Assembly: GCA_039026295.1 (NCBI GenBank)
Contig: JBCCMP010000092.1
Span: forward strand, 1 to 13,608
DNA from: Thermohalobaculum sp039026295
GTDB taxonomy: Bacteria > Pseudomonadota > Alphaproteobacteria > Rhodobacterales > Rhodobacteraceae
Length of the DNA: 13,608 nucleotides
Reading direction: 5' to 3'
Shown: positions 1 through 4,917 of the stretch, piece after piece
Layout of the letters: each line of letters starts with the position of its first letter
How positions within the stretch are numbered: the first letter of the stretch is position 1
Program-made: the position numbers and the translations under genes
The notes under the pieces: model-generated
Told to the model about the DNA's origin: nothing
Seen by the model: only the letters and a program-made list of their open reading frames with translations
Database searches by the model: none

Positions 1-99
1 CTGCACTTCGCCGGTTGCCGGGTTGTAGACATCGGCAAAGCGTCCCGAGGTGCCCTGGACATGCTTACCGCCAATGAAATGGGTGAGTTCAGTGGTCAT
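1..99 (-). CDS. mmsA: CoA-acylating methylmalonate-semialdehyde dehydrogenase, N-terminal fragment
   Basis: Only the first 33 codons are present; the gene runs off the left edge of the window. The translation begins MTTELTHFIGGKHV and continues through TSGRFADV and NPATGEV. The last of these is the characteristic N-terminal motif of aldehyde dehydrogenases, and the whole N-terminus matches my memory of the methylmalonate-semialdehyde dehydrogenase (acylating) family. Family knowledge: the enzyme oxidises methylmalonate or malonate semialdehyde to propionyl-CoA or acetyl-CoA in valine, inositol and beta-alanine catabolism, in the cytoplasm, with NAD+ and CoA. The ATG at 97-99 is supported by a good ribosome binding site (GGGAGGC on the minus strand, 104-110). 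The catalytic cysteine lies outside the window, so the subfamily call rests on the N-terminus alone; another aldehyde dehydrogenase remains possible. Confidence 0.82.
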   Translation of the reverse strand, partial: MTTELTHFIGGKHVQGTSGRFADVYNPATGEVQ

Positions 100-135
100 C
101 GATGCCTCCCATCGGCCAGATTGGTTTGGCCGCTT

Positions 136-149
136 CGTTCCGCGAAACG
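136..149. promoter_or_regulatory. 14-bp inverted repeat upstream of mmsA (possible operator)
   Basis: The sequence CGTTCCGCGAAACG is a dyad with one mismatch between its two 7-bp arms. It lies 37 bp upstream of the mmsA start. Its position fits a repressor or activator site for a catabolic gene, but no regulator gene is in the window and short GC-rich dyads are common in such DNA. Confidence 0.25.
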
Positions 150-173
150 GGCCCTGCGTCAAGGGGGACTAGG

Positions 174-198
174 GAATGGCCGTCGGGACAGGCCATTC
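174..198 (-). terminator. Hairpin between the unknown gene and mmsA (weak terminator candidate)
   Basis: GAATGGCC (174-181) and GGCCATTC (191-198) form a perfect 8-bp stem with a 9-nt loop, about 65 nt past the stop codon of the minus-strand gene at 264-1088. There is no T-tract on the minus-strand exit side, so it may be an RNA-stabilising or processing hairpin, or part of the mmsA control region, instead of a full intrinsic terminator. Confidence 0.3.
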
Positions 199-263
199 AA
201 AACTGATTTGATCAGAATGAGGGTCGCCGCAGGGAACGCCTTGACCAGAAAAGTGACGCCCTT

Positions 264-1088
264 TCAGACAAGCTCCATCGGCGCAGCGCCTGCCGGATCG
301 GCATGCAGCGAAAGATACCGCGTCTGGTCCAGGCCCAGCGCATTGCATTCTGCTGCAACAGCCGAGGTCAGCAACCGCCACACCCCATCGCGGTCCCAAG
401 GCAAGCGGCAGCGTGTCCCGCCGTTGAAAAACTCGCGATAACAGTCGCAGCAGGCGTTCAGACCGTGATAGCCGAGCGTATGGTTGTCGCGCATGTACCG
501 CTCCATCTCCCGGTTACAGCGGACAAGATACTCCTGATAGTTTCCGATGCTGACGGCCGGCGTTCCATCCAGCATCTCTGCTGCCATTTCGCCGTGGCAG
601 ACATCGACGATGCGGTCCGGGCCGATATTGATGCGTTGTGGCAGCTGGCGTGTGGCCCCGGCCTGAACTTCCAGCATGGACCTGAAATGGAACGCGACCG
701 GATCGGTTTCCGGTTTCGCATAGGCGTTAGCGCGGCGCAGAAAAACCGATGAAATGCCGAGATTACAGTAGTGCGCCGCATCCGTACGCCCGCAACTGGT
801 GGCGTTCATATCTATGACACCGGGGTCTGTCTCAACGAAATCATAGTACCCGTCGCGCTTGCGGCGCATGCCGGTGGCGATCTGGTGCGTCGCTTTGGGG
901 CTGACACCTTCGCCATGTTCGACGTCCATCCCATGCTCTGTTCTCAGACGATCTGCCAGTGCTTGATGGCAAAATAGGAACATGAAGTAGAAATAGGCGC
1001 GTTGCGGCGCGTGCATGAGAAGGGCATCCCCAACCGTGCCAGCCAAGATGGCGAGATCGAGATTCGGTGTCGTCTTGATACGGCCCAT
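264..1088 (-). CDS. Unknown Cys/His-rich protein (274 aa)
   Basis: I do not recognise this family. The start chosen is the ATG at 1086-1088, because AGGAG sits 8 nt upstream of it; a GTG at 1137-1139 would add 17 residues but has no ribosome binding site. The 274-residue product has no obvious signal peptide. It contains 10 cysteines (40, 99, 108, 164, 191, 213, 214, 216, 227, 248) and many histidines. Notable patches are FLFCHQ (38-42 region), TSCGRTDAAHYC (97-108), VCHGEM (163-168) and NACCDCYREFF (211-221) followed by Cys227. The paired CxxC/CC-type clusters and nearby His suggest metal or Fe-S binding, or a redox-active fold; this is inference. The gene stands alone on the minus strand, with about 165 bp to mmsA downstream and a long non-coding region upstream. 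Even codon use and a good start argue for a real gene. Confidence 0.75.
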   Translation of the reverse strand: MGRIKTTPNLDLAILAGTVGDALLMHAPQRAYFYFMFLFCHQALADRLRTEHGMDVEHGEGVSPKATHQIATGMRRKRDGYYDFVETDPGVIDMNATSCGRTDAAHYCNLGISSVFLRRANAYAKPETDPVAFHFRSMLEVQAGATRQLPQRINIGPDRIVDVCHGEMAAEMLDGTPAVSIGNYQEYLVRCNREMERYMRDNHTLGYHGLNACCDCYREFFNGGTRCRLPWDRDGVWRLLTSAVAAECNALGLDQTRYLSLHADPAGAAPMELV

Positions 1089-1159
1089 GGCCAGCGCTCC
1101 TGAAAACCGTTTGAAAATCCATTTGCCTGAAACGGGCACGATGCCTGTGCCTTCGTCTG

Positions 1160-1177
1160 ATTGGCACTATAGCTGCC
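1160..1177 (+). promoter_or_regulatory. Candidate sigma-54 (RpoN) promoter
   Basis: TTGGCACTATAGCTGCC carries the -24 GG (1163-1164) and -12 GC (1175-1176) dinucleotides exactly 10 bp apart, and the TTGGCAC block matches the RpoN consensus. The -12 side (CTGCC) is weaker than the TTGC consensus. A transcript would begin near 1188 on the plus strand and could end at the terminator at 1383-1421. The same bases contain TATAGT on the minus strand (1166-1171), which could instead be the -10 of the unknown gene at 264-1088. Confidence 0.35.
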
Positions 1178-1187
1178 CCACCTTTGC

Positions 1188-1421
1188 AGAGCGAGTGGGA
1201 TTGGCCACATCACGCGCAAGTCTCGCGGCGGAATCGTCATCCCGACAACATTTCGACGCAATGGCCACAAATTGTAGTTTGGCTGTGCGGCGTCACAATA
1301 TCCTGTTGATTTCAGCGATGGCGGCAGCTACTGGTGAAAGCCTAGGTGCACAGACGCGGTGATGCATCAGCTATGCTGACGGAGGGGTCTGGTCGGCCTG
1401 CTGGCCTCCAGGCCCCTTTTT
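1188..1421 (+). ncRNA. Possible unannotated small RNA ending in a strong terminator
   Basis: There is no convincing coding region here, yet the plus strand ends in a clear intrinsic terminator (1383-1421), so something is probably transcribed rightward. The start is uncertain. It could be near 1188 from the sigma-54-like site, or near 1312 from TTGTAG (1273-1278) with CAATAT 18 bp further on. Inside the segment, TCAGC/GCTGA can form a short stem just before the terminator. I recognise no known RNA family. The boundaries and existence are inferred from the terminator and promoter matches only. Confidence 0.28.
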
Positions 1422-1560
1422 CGGTTGGCACTGCCAATCGATCGGCCTACGGACAGTGTGGGCCGCGGCGCGATTACCCAACGTCATGTCTTGGAGGTCT
1501 GTTATGGGGCCCTCGACTCCGGTTCCCCATAGGAAAAGGCGCCAGGTGCTCAGACGCGGT
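1342..1560 (+). repeat. 17-bp direct repeat pair, copies exactly 200 bp apart
   Basis: AGGTGCACAGACGCGGT (1344-1360) recurs as AGGTGCTCAGACGCGGT (1544-1560), with 16 of 17 bases identical; counting two bases further left gives 17 of 19. The first copy lies just before the terminator hairpin and the second immediately before the first unit of the 26-27 bp repeat array. They could be binding sites for one factor, or traces of an old duplication or insertion. No flanking sequence similarity beyond this is obvious. Confidence 0.6.
1383..1421 (+). terminator. Strong rho-independent terminator, plus strand
   Basis: AGGGGTCTGG (1383-1392) pairs with CCAGGCCCCT (1408-1417), a 10-bp stem with one T-G wobble. 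An inner GGCC/GGCC stem (1395-1398 with 1403-1406) extends it, and TTTTT (1417-1421) follows. No annotated plus-strand gene lies upstream, which is why a small RNA is proposed. Confidence 0.62.
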
Positions 1561-1674
1561 CCTTGCACGCACCCCGAAGGGCACTATCCTGACGCCTTCC
1601 TGAACCGGTGCACCCGAAGGTACCTTGGCCCAAGGCCGCAGCCCCGAAAGACCTTGGCAGCGGACAAGCTCTGA
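1504..1674 (+). CDS. Small ORF with good ribosome binding site running into the repeat array (56 aa)
   Basis: ATG at 1504-1506 is preceded by GGAGG (1493-1497) with a 6-nt spacer, the best translation start in the gene-free region. The 56-residue product begins MGPSTPVPHRKRRQ, is very basic (many Arg/Lys), and has no recognisable domain. Its second half is encoded by the first units of the repeat array. It may be a leader peptide, a degraded gene, or chance: GC-rich repeat DNA here is open in several frames on both strands. No homologue is known to me. Confidence 0.2.
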   Translation: MGPSTPVPHRKRRQVLRRGPCTHPEGHYPDAFLNRCTRRYLGPRPQPRKTLAADKL

Positions 1675-2035
1675 AGAGCCGCCCAGTGCCGCCGCCCCGA
1701 GGGACATTGGCCAGACATCGGTCCCGAGAGACCTCCGCCCACGAGCGCCTCCGAAGAGCCGCCCGCTGCATCCACCCCGAAGGGCTTCCGCATGGTTCAG
1801 ACCCCGAGGGGCCTTCCCCTGCAAGCCGCCCCGAAGGACCACTTGCCGCCGCAACCCCGAAGGGCCTTGGCACGGTTCCAATCCCGAAGGACCTTCCCCA
1901 CGAACAACTCCGAAGAACTGCCCGCTGCATCCGCCCCGAAGGGCTTCAGCGAGGCGCCAATCCCGAAGGATCTTTGCCCGATCCCGCCGCTCCGAAGAGC
2001 AACCGAGCCGCTCCAACCCCTAGAGGCCTTCGCTT
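1574..2035. repeat. Nested tandem repeat array: about 17 palindromic units, 26-27 bp period, 80-bp higher-order repeat
   Basis: Units starting CCGAAGG or close variants begin at 1574, 1614, 1644, 1671, 1697, 1724, 1751, 1777, 1804, 1831, 1857, 1884, 1910, 1936, 1963, 1992 and 2019. From 1644 on the spacing is almost always 26 or 27 bp. The unit core CCGAAGGRCCTT is an imperfect palindrome (GAAGG-N-CCTTC). Every third unit is more alike: those at 1671, 1751, 1831, 1910 and 1992 share a CCGAAGAnC...GCCGCC type sequence, and CTGCATCC is shared by the units at 1751 and 1910, giving an 80-bp super-repeat. Eighty is not a multiple of three and frames are open on both strands, so the array is probably non-coding DNA-level or RNA-level structure. 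Its function is unknown. Confidence 0.8.
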
Positions 2036-2062
2036 CCGCGCCGGTTCGATGAACCCTTGCGA

Positions 2063-2129
2063 CAAGTTGACGTTGGCTTAGCAACTTGAATGGCGCAACA
2101 AGAAATTTAGGTTGACGGGATATTTCTTG
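2063..2129. repeat. Two successive inverted repeats between the array and the AT-rich segment
   Basis: CAAGTTG (2063-2069) pairs with CAACTTG (2082-2088) across a 12-nt loop. CAAGAAAT (2099-2106) pairs with ATTTCTTG (2122-2129), a perfect 8-bp stem with a 15-nt loop. Both sit between the tandem array and the DnaA-box matches. They could be protein-binding dyads or RNA hairpins; no T-tract follows either, so they are not typical terminators. Confidence 0.45.
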
Positions 2130-2150
2130 GGGAGATGTCTGGGAATTAGT

Positions 2151-2171
2151 TGTGTATAAATATGTGGATAA
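2151..2171 (-). promoter_or_regulatory. Tandem DnaA-box matches
   Basis: TGTGTATAA (2151-2159) and TGTGGATAA (2163-2171) read on the minus strand as TTATACACA and TTATCCACA. The second is a perfect match to the bacterial DnaA box, and the first fits the TTATNCACA consensus. They are in the same orientation with starts 12 bp apart, about one helical turn. They could bind DnaA as part of an origin, a DnaA-controlled promoter or a titration site. No dnaA, parAB, repABC or hemE gene is in the window to support an origin. Confidence 0.5.
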
Positions 2172-2222
2172 ATATTTTTATCGATTTTTATTAAAGATTT
2201 ACAGCCTTGTAATGATATTCCA
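2151..2222. other. Very AT-rich segment next to DnaA-box matches (possible unwinding element)
   Basis: From about 2151 to 2200 the sequence is nearly all A/T, with runs such as AAATATTTTTATCG and TTTTTATTAAAG, in otherwise GC-rich DNA. It overlaps the second DnaA-box match. A small TTACA/TGTAA stem (2199-2212) follows. Such composition is typical of unwinding elements or strong UP-element promoters, but it could also simply be a horizontally acquired or unconstrained spacer. It lies directly downstream of the DUF6653 gene (minus strand). Confidence 0.4.
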
Positions 2223-2255
2223 CTTGAAGAACTAAGCTGGCCTTGTCGAGCAGGT

Positions 2256-2750
2256 TTAGGACCCTGAACCGGCCGTCGACCGGAGATCGAGGTAGAGCCA
2301 AGCCATCCTGTCGCAAAACCAGACCTTGAGGACCATGGTTAACGCCAGCCCCGTCATCGTCGACCAAACATCAAGCCAAACGACCCCCCACAAAAGGATC
2401 ATTGCGCCAAGTGCCGTAAGGCCGGTCAAAAGGTAGGCGGCAAGCAGATGGTGCCGCGGGATCGGGACAGCGTGCCGGTTCAGGAAAAGGCGCTCCCCGC
2501 GTGTCGCGAAACCAGGCCAGGTATCCAGGCGCGCGGGCGGCGCAAAGACCCGCGGGTTCAGCCACGTCCAGAGCAATGCAGCGGCAACCGGGACAAGCGC
2601 CCACCAGCCGATCCAATCCCGACTCCAGATGCCAAGCACAAGTAGAGGAAGGCAGGAAAAGCGCGTCCACACGCTCCAAGGGTTGGCATGACGCGCCCAG
2701 GTCGCATCGTCCATCACCATCAGGCGTTCGGCACCGCGGAAGATGTCCAT
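2256..2750 (-). CDS. DUF6653 family membrane protein (164 aa)
   Basis: The start MDIFRGAERLMVMDDATWARH and the tryptophan-rich body match what I remember of the DUF6653 family, common in Rhodobacteraceae and of unknown function. The protein shows about four hydrophobic segments, near residues 32-43, 46-65, 101-125 and 129-146, so it is probably an inner-membrane protein. A polar loop (66-100) contains the pattern WLNPRVF followed by RHAVP. I prefer the ATG at 2748-2750 over the TTG just before it; neither has a strong Shine-Dalgarno sequence. It begins 38 nt after the stop of the HerA-like gene on the same strand, so the two are likely one operon with this gene second. No clear terminator follows; the AT-rich, DnaA-box region lies just downstream. 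Confidence 0.85.
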   Translation of the reverse strand: MDIFRGAERLMVMDDATWARHANPWSVWTRFSCLPLLVLGIWSRDWIGWWALVPVAAALLWTWLNPRVFAPPARLDTWPGFATRGERLFLNRHAVPIPRHHLLAAYLLTGLTALGAMILLWGVVWLDVWSTMTGLALTMVLKVWFCDRMAWLYLDLRSTAGSGS

Positions 2751-2788
2751 CAAAATAGTATGGGGCCGCCGCCGATGCCCAACAAGTC

Positions 2789-4330
2789 TTACCTGAACAG
2801 GCCTTTCAGAAGTGACCGCACGACTGTCCGCCCGAGTTGCGATCCCGCAGATCGAAGGGTCGACTTGGCCACCGCCTCGAACATCGTGTCGCTTCGGCGA
2901 CTGCGGGACTTGGCCTTTTTGGGCTTCTTGGGGCTGTATCGCTTGCCTTTCGAGTATTTGCCGCCGAACCGGCGTGCTGCGCCCAGTTCCTCCTCGTCGA
3001 CCTCATCATCAAACTCGGCCTTGCGGGCCGCACGCGCGGCGAGGATCTCATAGGCGGATTTTCGATCAGCCTCTGTGTCGTAAAGTCCGGCGACCGGAGA
3101 CTTTGCGATGGCCTGAGCCCGGACCAGCGCATCGCACGGTCCAAGGCGCGAAGACGGCGGGCGGATCAGCGTGCGCTGAACCATGCCGGGCACGCCCTTC
3201 TTCTTCAACGTGGACACCAGGGCTTCGCCGACACCGACCTGCAGGATGGCCTCCTCCGTGTCGAACGCCTTGTTCTGGCGAAAGGTCTCGGCAGCAGCCT
3301 TCAGCGCTTTGCGATCCTTTGGCGTGTAGGCGCGCAGGGCATGCTGCACGCGGTTGCCAAGCTGGCCCAGGATATCATCGGGTACATCGGCCGGGTTCTG
3401 CGTGATGAAATAGACGCCGACCCCCTTCGATCGGATCAGGCGGGCGACCTGCTCGACCTTGTCGACCAGAGCCTTTGGCGCGTCCTCGAACAAAAGGTGC
3501 GCTTCATCGAAGAAGAAGACGAATTTCGGTTTGTCCGGATCGCCGACTTCGGGAAGCTGTTCGAACAGCTCGCTGAGCAACCACAAAAGAAAGGTTGCGT
3601 ACAGCCTTGGCGATTGCATCAGTTTGTCTGCGGCCAGGATGTTGATCTGGCCCATGCCGCCCGGTGTGGCGGCGATCATGTCAGGCAGCTCCAGCGCCGG
3701 TTCGCCGAAGAAGCTGTCTGCCCCCTGGTTTTCCAGCACCAGAAGGCGGCGCTGAATGGCACCGACGGAGGATGCTGCCACGTTGCCGTATTTCAGCGAA
3801 AGCTCCTTGGACCGCTGGCCGACCTCGACCAGCATTGCACGCAGATCCTTGAGGTCGAGCAGTGCGAGGCCTTCTTCCTCGGCCACTCTGAAAACAATGT
3901 TCAGGACCCCTTCCTGCGTCTCGTTCAACTCCAACAGGCGGGCCAGCAGCAAAGGCCCCATCTCGATCACGGTTGTGCGAACGGGGTGGCCCTGCTGGCC
4001 GAACATGTCCCAGAAAACCACGGGGAACGCGCGGTATTCATAGTCTTCGAAGCCGATGGTCGTGGCCCGTTCGATGAGCTTTTCGTGAAGCTTGTGCGTA
4101 TGAGAGCCTGCCTGGGCCAGGCCCGAGAGATCGCCCTTCACATCGGAAAGGAAGACCGGGACGCCAGCCGCCGAAAAGCCTTCCGCCAGGATCTGCAACG
4201 TAACCGTCTTCCCGGTTCCAGTCGCCCCTGCGATCAAACCATGCCGGTTGCCATACTTCAGAAGCAACTCCTGGGCCGCCCCGTAGTCCTTGCCGCCGCC
4301 GCCCAGAAAAACCGTCTTTTGCTTTGTCAT
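2789..4330 (-). CDS. HerA-like P-loop ATPase (DUF853 / YjgR family)
   Basis: A 513-residue protein with a clear Walker A motif GATGTGKT (35-42), the segment FLSDVKGDLSGLA (60-72) typical of this family, and a Walker B motif FVFFFDEAH (270-278, Asp275-Glu276). The later segment YFITQNPADVPDDILGQLGNRVQHALRA resembles the sensor and arginine-finger region of HerA/FtsK-like ATPases, though I have split the catalytic assignment by eye only. The C-terminus (about 440-513) is acidic, then very basic (KKPKKAKSRSRRS), suggesting a nucleic-acid or membrane contact. Family knowledge: DUF853 proteins are related to HerA, a DNA-translocating hexameric ATPase, but their role in bacteria is unclear. Length is normal for the family. 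The ATG start at 4328-4330 has only a weak AAGGG upstream. The downstream partner is the DUF6653 gene, and a plus-strand sRNA candidate starts about 95 bp away, divergently. Confidence 0.92.
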   Translation of the reverse strand: MTKQKTVFLGGGGKDYGAAQELLLKYGNRHGLIAGATGTGKTVTLQILAEGFSAAGVPVFLSDVKGDLSGLAQAGSHTHKLHEKLIERATTIGFEDYEYRAFPVVFWDMFGQQGHPVRTTVIEMGPLLLARLLELNETQEGVLNIVFRVAEEEGLALLDLKDLRAMLVEVGQRSKELSLKYGNVAASSVGAIQRRLLVLENQGADSFFGEPALELPDMIAATPGGMGQINILAADKLMQSPRLYATFLLWLLSELFEQLPEVGDPDKPKFVFFFDEAHLLFEDAPKALVDKVEQVARLIRSKGVGVYFITQNPADVPDDILGQLGNRVQHALRAYTPKDRKALKAAAETFRQNKAFDTEEAILQVGVGEALVSTLKKKGVPGMVQRTLIRPPSSRLGPCDALVRAQAIAKSPVAGLYDTEADRKSAYEILAARAARKAEFDDEVDEEELGAARRFGGKYSKGKRYSPKKPKKAKSRSRRSDTMFEAVAKSTLRSAGSQLGRTVVRSLLKGLFR

Positions 4331-4393
4331 AGTCTGCGCCCTTTTTTGCAGTTCCCGGCATCGACATGAAAAAGCCGATCTAATGGTTATGTT

Positions 4394-4422
4394 TTGTTAA
4401 TCATTCCGGCGCAGATTGTAAG
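4394..4422 (+). promoter_or_regulatory. Sigma-70-like promoter of the sRNA
   Basis: TTGTTA (4394-4399) and TGTAAG (4417-4422) are separated by 17 bp. The predicted start lies a few bases downstream, at or near the first stem of the sRNA. The -10 matches TATAAT at four of six positions. TTAATCAT at 4397-4404 resembles a CtrA half-site (one mismatch to TTAACCAT); that is a weak observation. Confidence 0.5.
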
Positions 4423-4423
4423 C

Positions 4424-4495
4424 GCGATGAAAGGCCTAGCCGGTCATCGCACCTCCTCCCTGTCGAACTGGCCGCGCTTAGGCGCGGCCTTTTTT
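4424..4495 (+). ncRNA. Small RNA with CCUCCUCCC anti-Shine-Dalgarno motif (alpha-r14 / cuckoo type)
   Basis: A compact 70-nt unit follows a sigma-70-like promoter. Hairpin 1 is GCGATGA (4424-4430) with TCATCGC (4444-4450), a perfect 7-bp stem. Next is an unpaired stretch with CCTCCTCCC (4452-4460), then the terminator hairpin (4470-4489) and six T residues. Family knowledge: the nonamer CCUCCUCCC is the hallmark of alphaproteobacterial trans-acting sRNAs (the alpha-r14 family and the 'cuckoo' RNAs including the Rhodobacter CcsR RNAs), which base-pair with ribosome binding sites. Here the motif lies between the hairpins and not in a loop, and no DUF1127 gene precedes it, so membership is tentative although an sRNA is well supported. 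It probably represses translation of several mRNAs. It is divergent from the HerA-like gene. Confidence 0.72.
4470..4495 (+). terminator. Rho-independent terminator of the sRNA
   Basis: GGCCGCGC (4470-4477), a TTAG loop and GCGCGGCC (4482-4489) make a perfect 8-bp GC stem, followed by TTTTTT (4490-4495) and CTTCT. This is a textbook plus-strand intrinsic terminator. Confidence 0.9.
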
Positions 4496-4524
4496 CTTCT
4501 AAACTTCATGTTTGCACCACTCGC

Positions 4525-4574
4525 GCGTTAACGTCGCTTTTCCCGCCAGCCTGGATACGGGAAAGGGTTAACGC
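4525..4574. repeat. 50-bp imperfect inverted repeat with GTTAAC arms
   Basis: GCGTTAAC (4525-4532) is the reverse complement of GTTAACGC (4567-4574). Inside these arms, CTTTTCCCG pairs with CGGGAAAG apart from one extra T. The result is a long hairpin or cruciform-prone element with a central segment CCAGCCTGG that can itself pair. It lies between the sRNA terminator and the promoter at 4610. No coding or known RNA role is apparent; a dimeric regulator or a small mobile-element remnant are possibilities. Confidence 0.5.
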
Positions 4575-4609
4575 AATTTCAAAAAACCTGCCGCGAATTG
4601 CGAATCGGA

Positions 4610-4637
4610 TTGACCTGAATTTCTCCCCGGCTAGGAT
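4610..4637 (+). promoter_or_regulatory. Sigma-70-like promoter upstream of a structured leader
   Basis: TTGACC (4610-4615) and TAGGAT (4632-4637), spacer 16 bp, point to a plus-strand start near 4644. A perfect 8-bp dyad overlaps it: TCTCCCCG (4622-4629, in the spacer) with CGGGGAGA (4664-4671, downstream of the start), suggesting possible operator halves 42 bp apart, or RNA structure if transcription starts further upstream. The next gene is the ialB-like gene, 270 bp away. Confidence 0.4.
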
Positions 4638-4647
4638 CACCCCACAA

Positions 4648-4715
4648 GCCGAAGCCAGTTCGGCGGGGAGAGACTGAAGTTAAGACTTCATAGCAGGGGC
4701 GCCTTTGGCGCCTCT
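4648..4715 (+). ncRNA. Cluster of hairpins (possible structured leader or small RNA)
   Basis: Three hairpins follow one another: GCCGAA/TTCGGC (4648-4664), TGAAGT/ACTTCA (4675-4690) and AGGGGCGCC/GGCGCCTCT (4695-4715, with one G-T wobble and a TTT loop). The last has no T-tract, so it is not a standard terminator. The cluster begins just after the predicted start near 4644. It could be the 5' leader of the ialB-like gene or an independent RNA; I recognise no riboswitch class. Confidence 0.3.
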
Positions 4716-4766
4716 GTTGCATTTCGGGGGTGGACAGCTCCGCTGCGACGTAACCACAGTCCCTGA

Positions 4767-4895
4767 CGGGTAGATTTACTCAGTGGCATCTCGGAACAGA
4801 TCAGCGCACGGACCATCAAATCGCCGCGGGCTGATCTTGATTTCGTCACCCGCGCTTGGCAAGAGACGCGTAACATGATGTATCGTCTGCGATAA
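4767..4895 (+). pseudogene. Possible remnant of a C-terminal coding segment
   Basis: Between a TGA (4764-4766) and a TAA (4893-4895) the plus frame reads 42 residues ending DLDFVTRAWQETRNMMYRLR. The tail looks protein-like, and there is no start codon or ribosome binding site, so it might be the end of a decayed gene or transposase. The opposite strand is open too (4688-4876). I cannot name a family, and chance is a real alternative. Confidence 0.2.
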
Positions 4896-4917
4896 TGGTC
4901 AAAACAGGATCAAGCCC

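Noticed and set aside
1201..1270. TTGGCCACA and ATGGCCACA as extra DnaA boxes
   Set aside because: Two or more mismatches each to TTATNCACA; not distinguishable from chance.
1560..2035. A CRISPR array
   Set aside because: Units are degenerate, contiguous and palindromic with no unique spacers between identical repeats and no cas genes nearby.
1474..2081. Several long open frames on both strands across the repeat array (up to 180 residues)
   Set aside because: The repeat units lack stop codons in most frames, so the openness is a by-product; unit spacing alternates 26 and 27 bp and does not keep one frame.
2837..4369. A 510-residue open frame on the plus strand opposite the HerA-like ATPase
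   Set aside because: It mirrors a clear, motif-bearing gene on the other strand, has no ribosome binding site or recognisable domain, and is expected by chance in GC-rich DNA.
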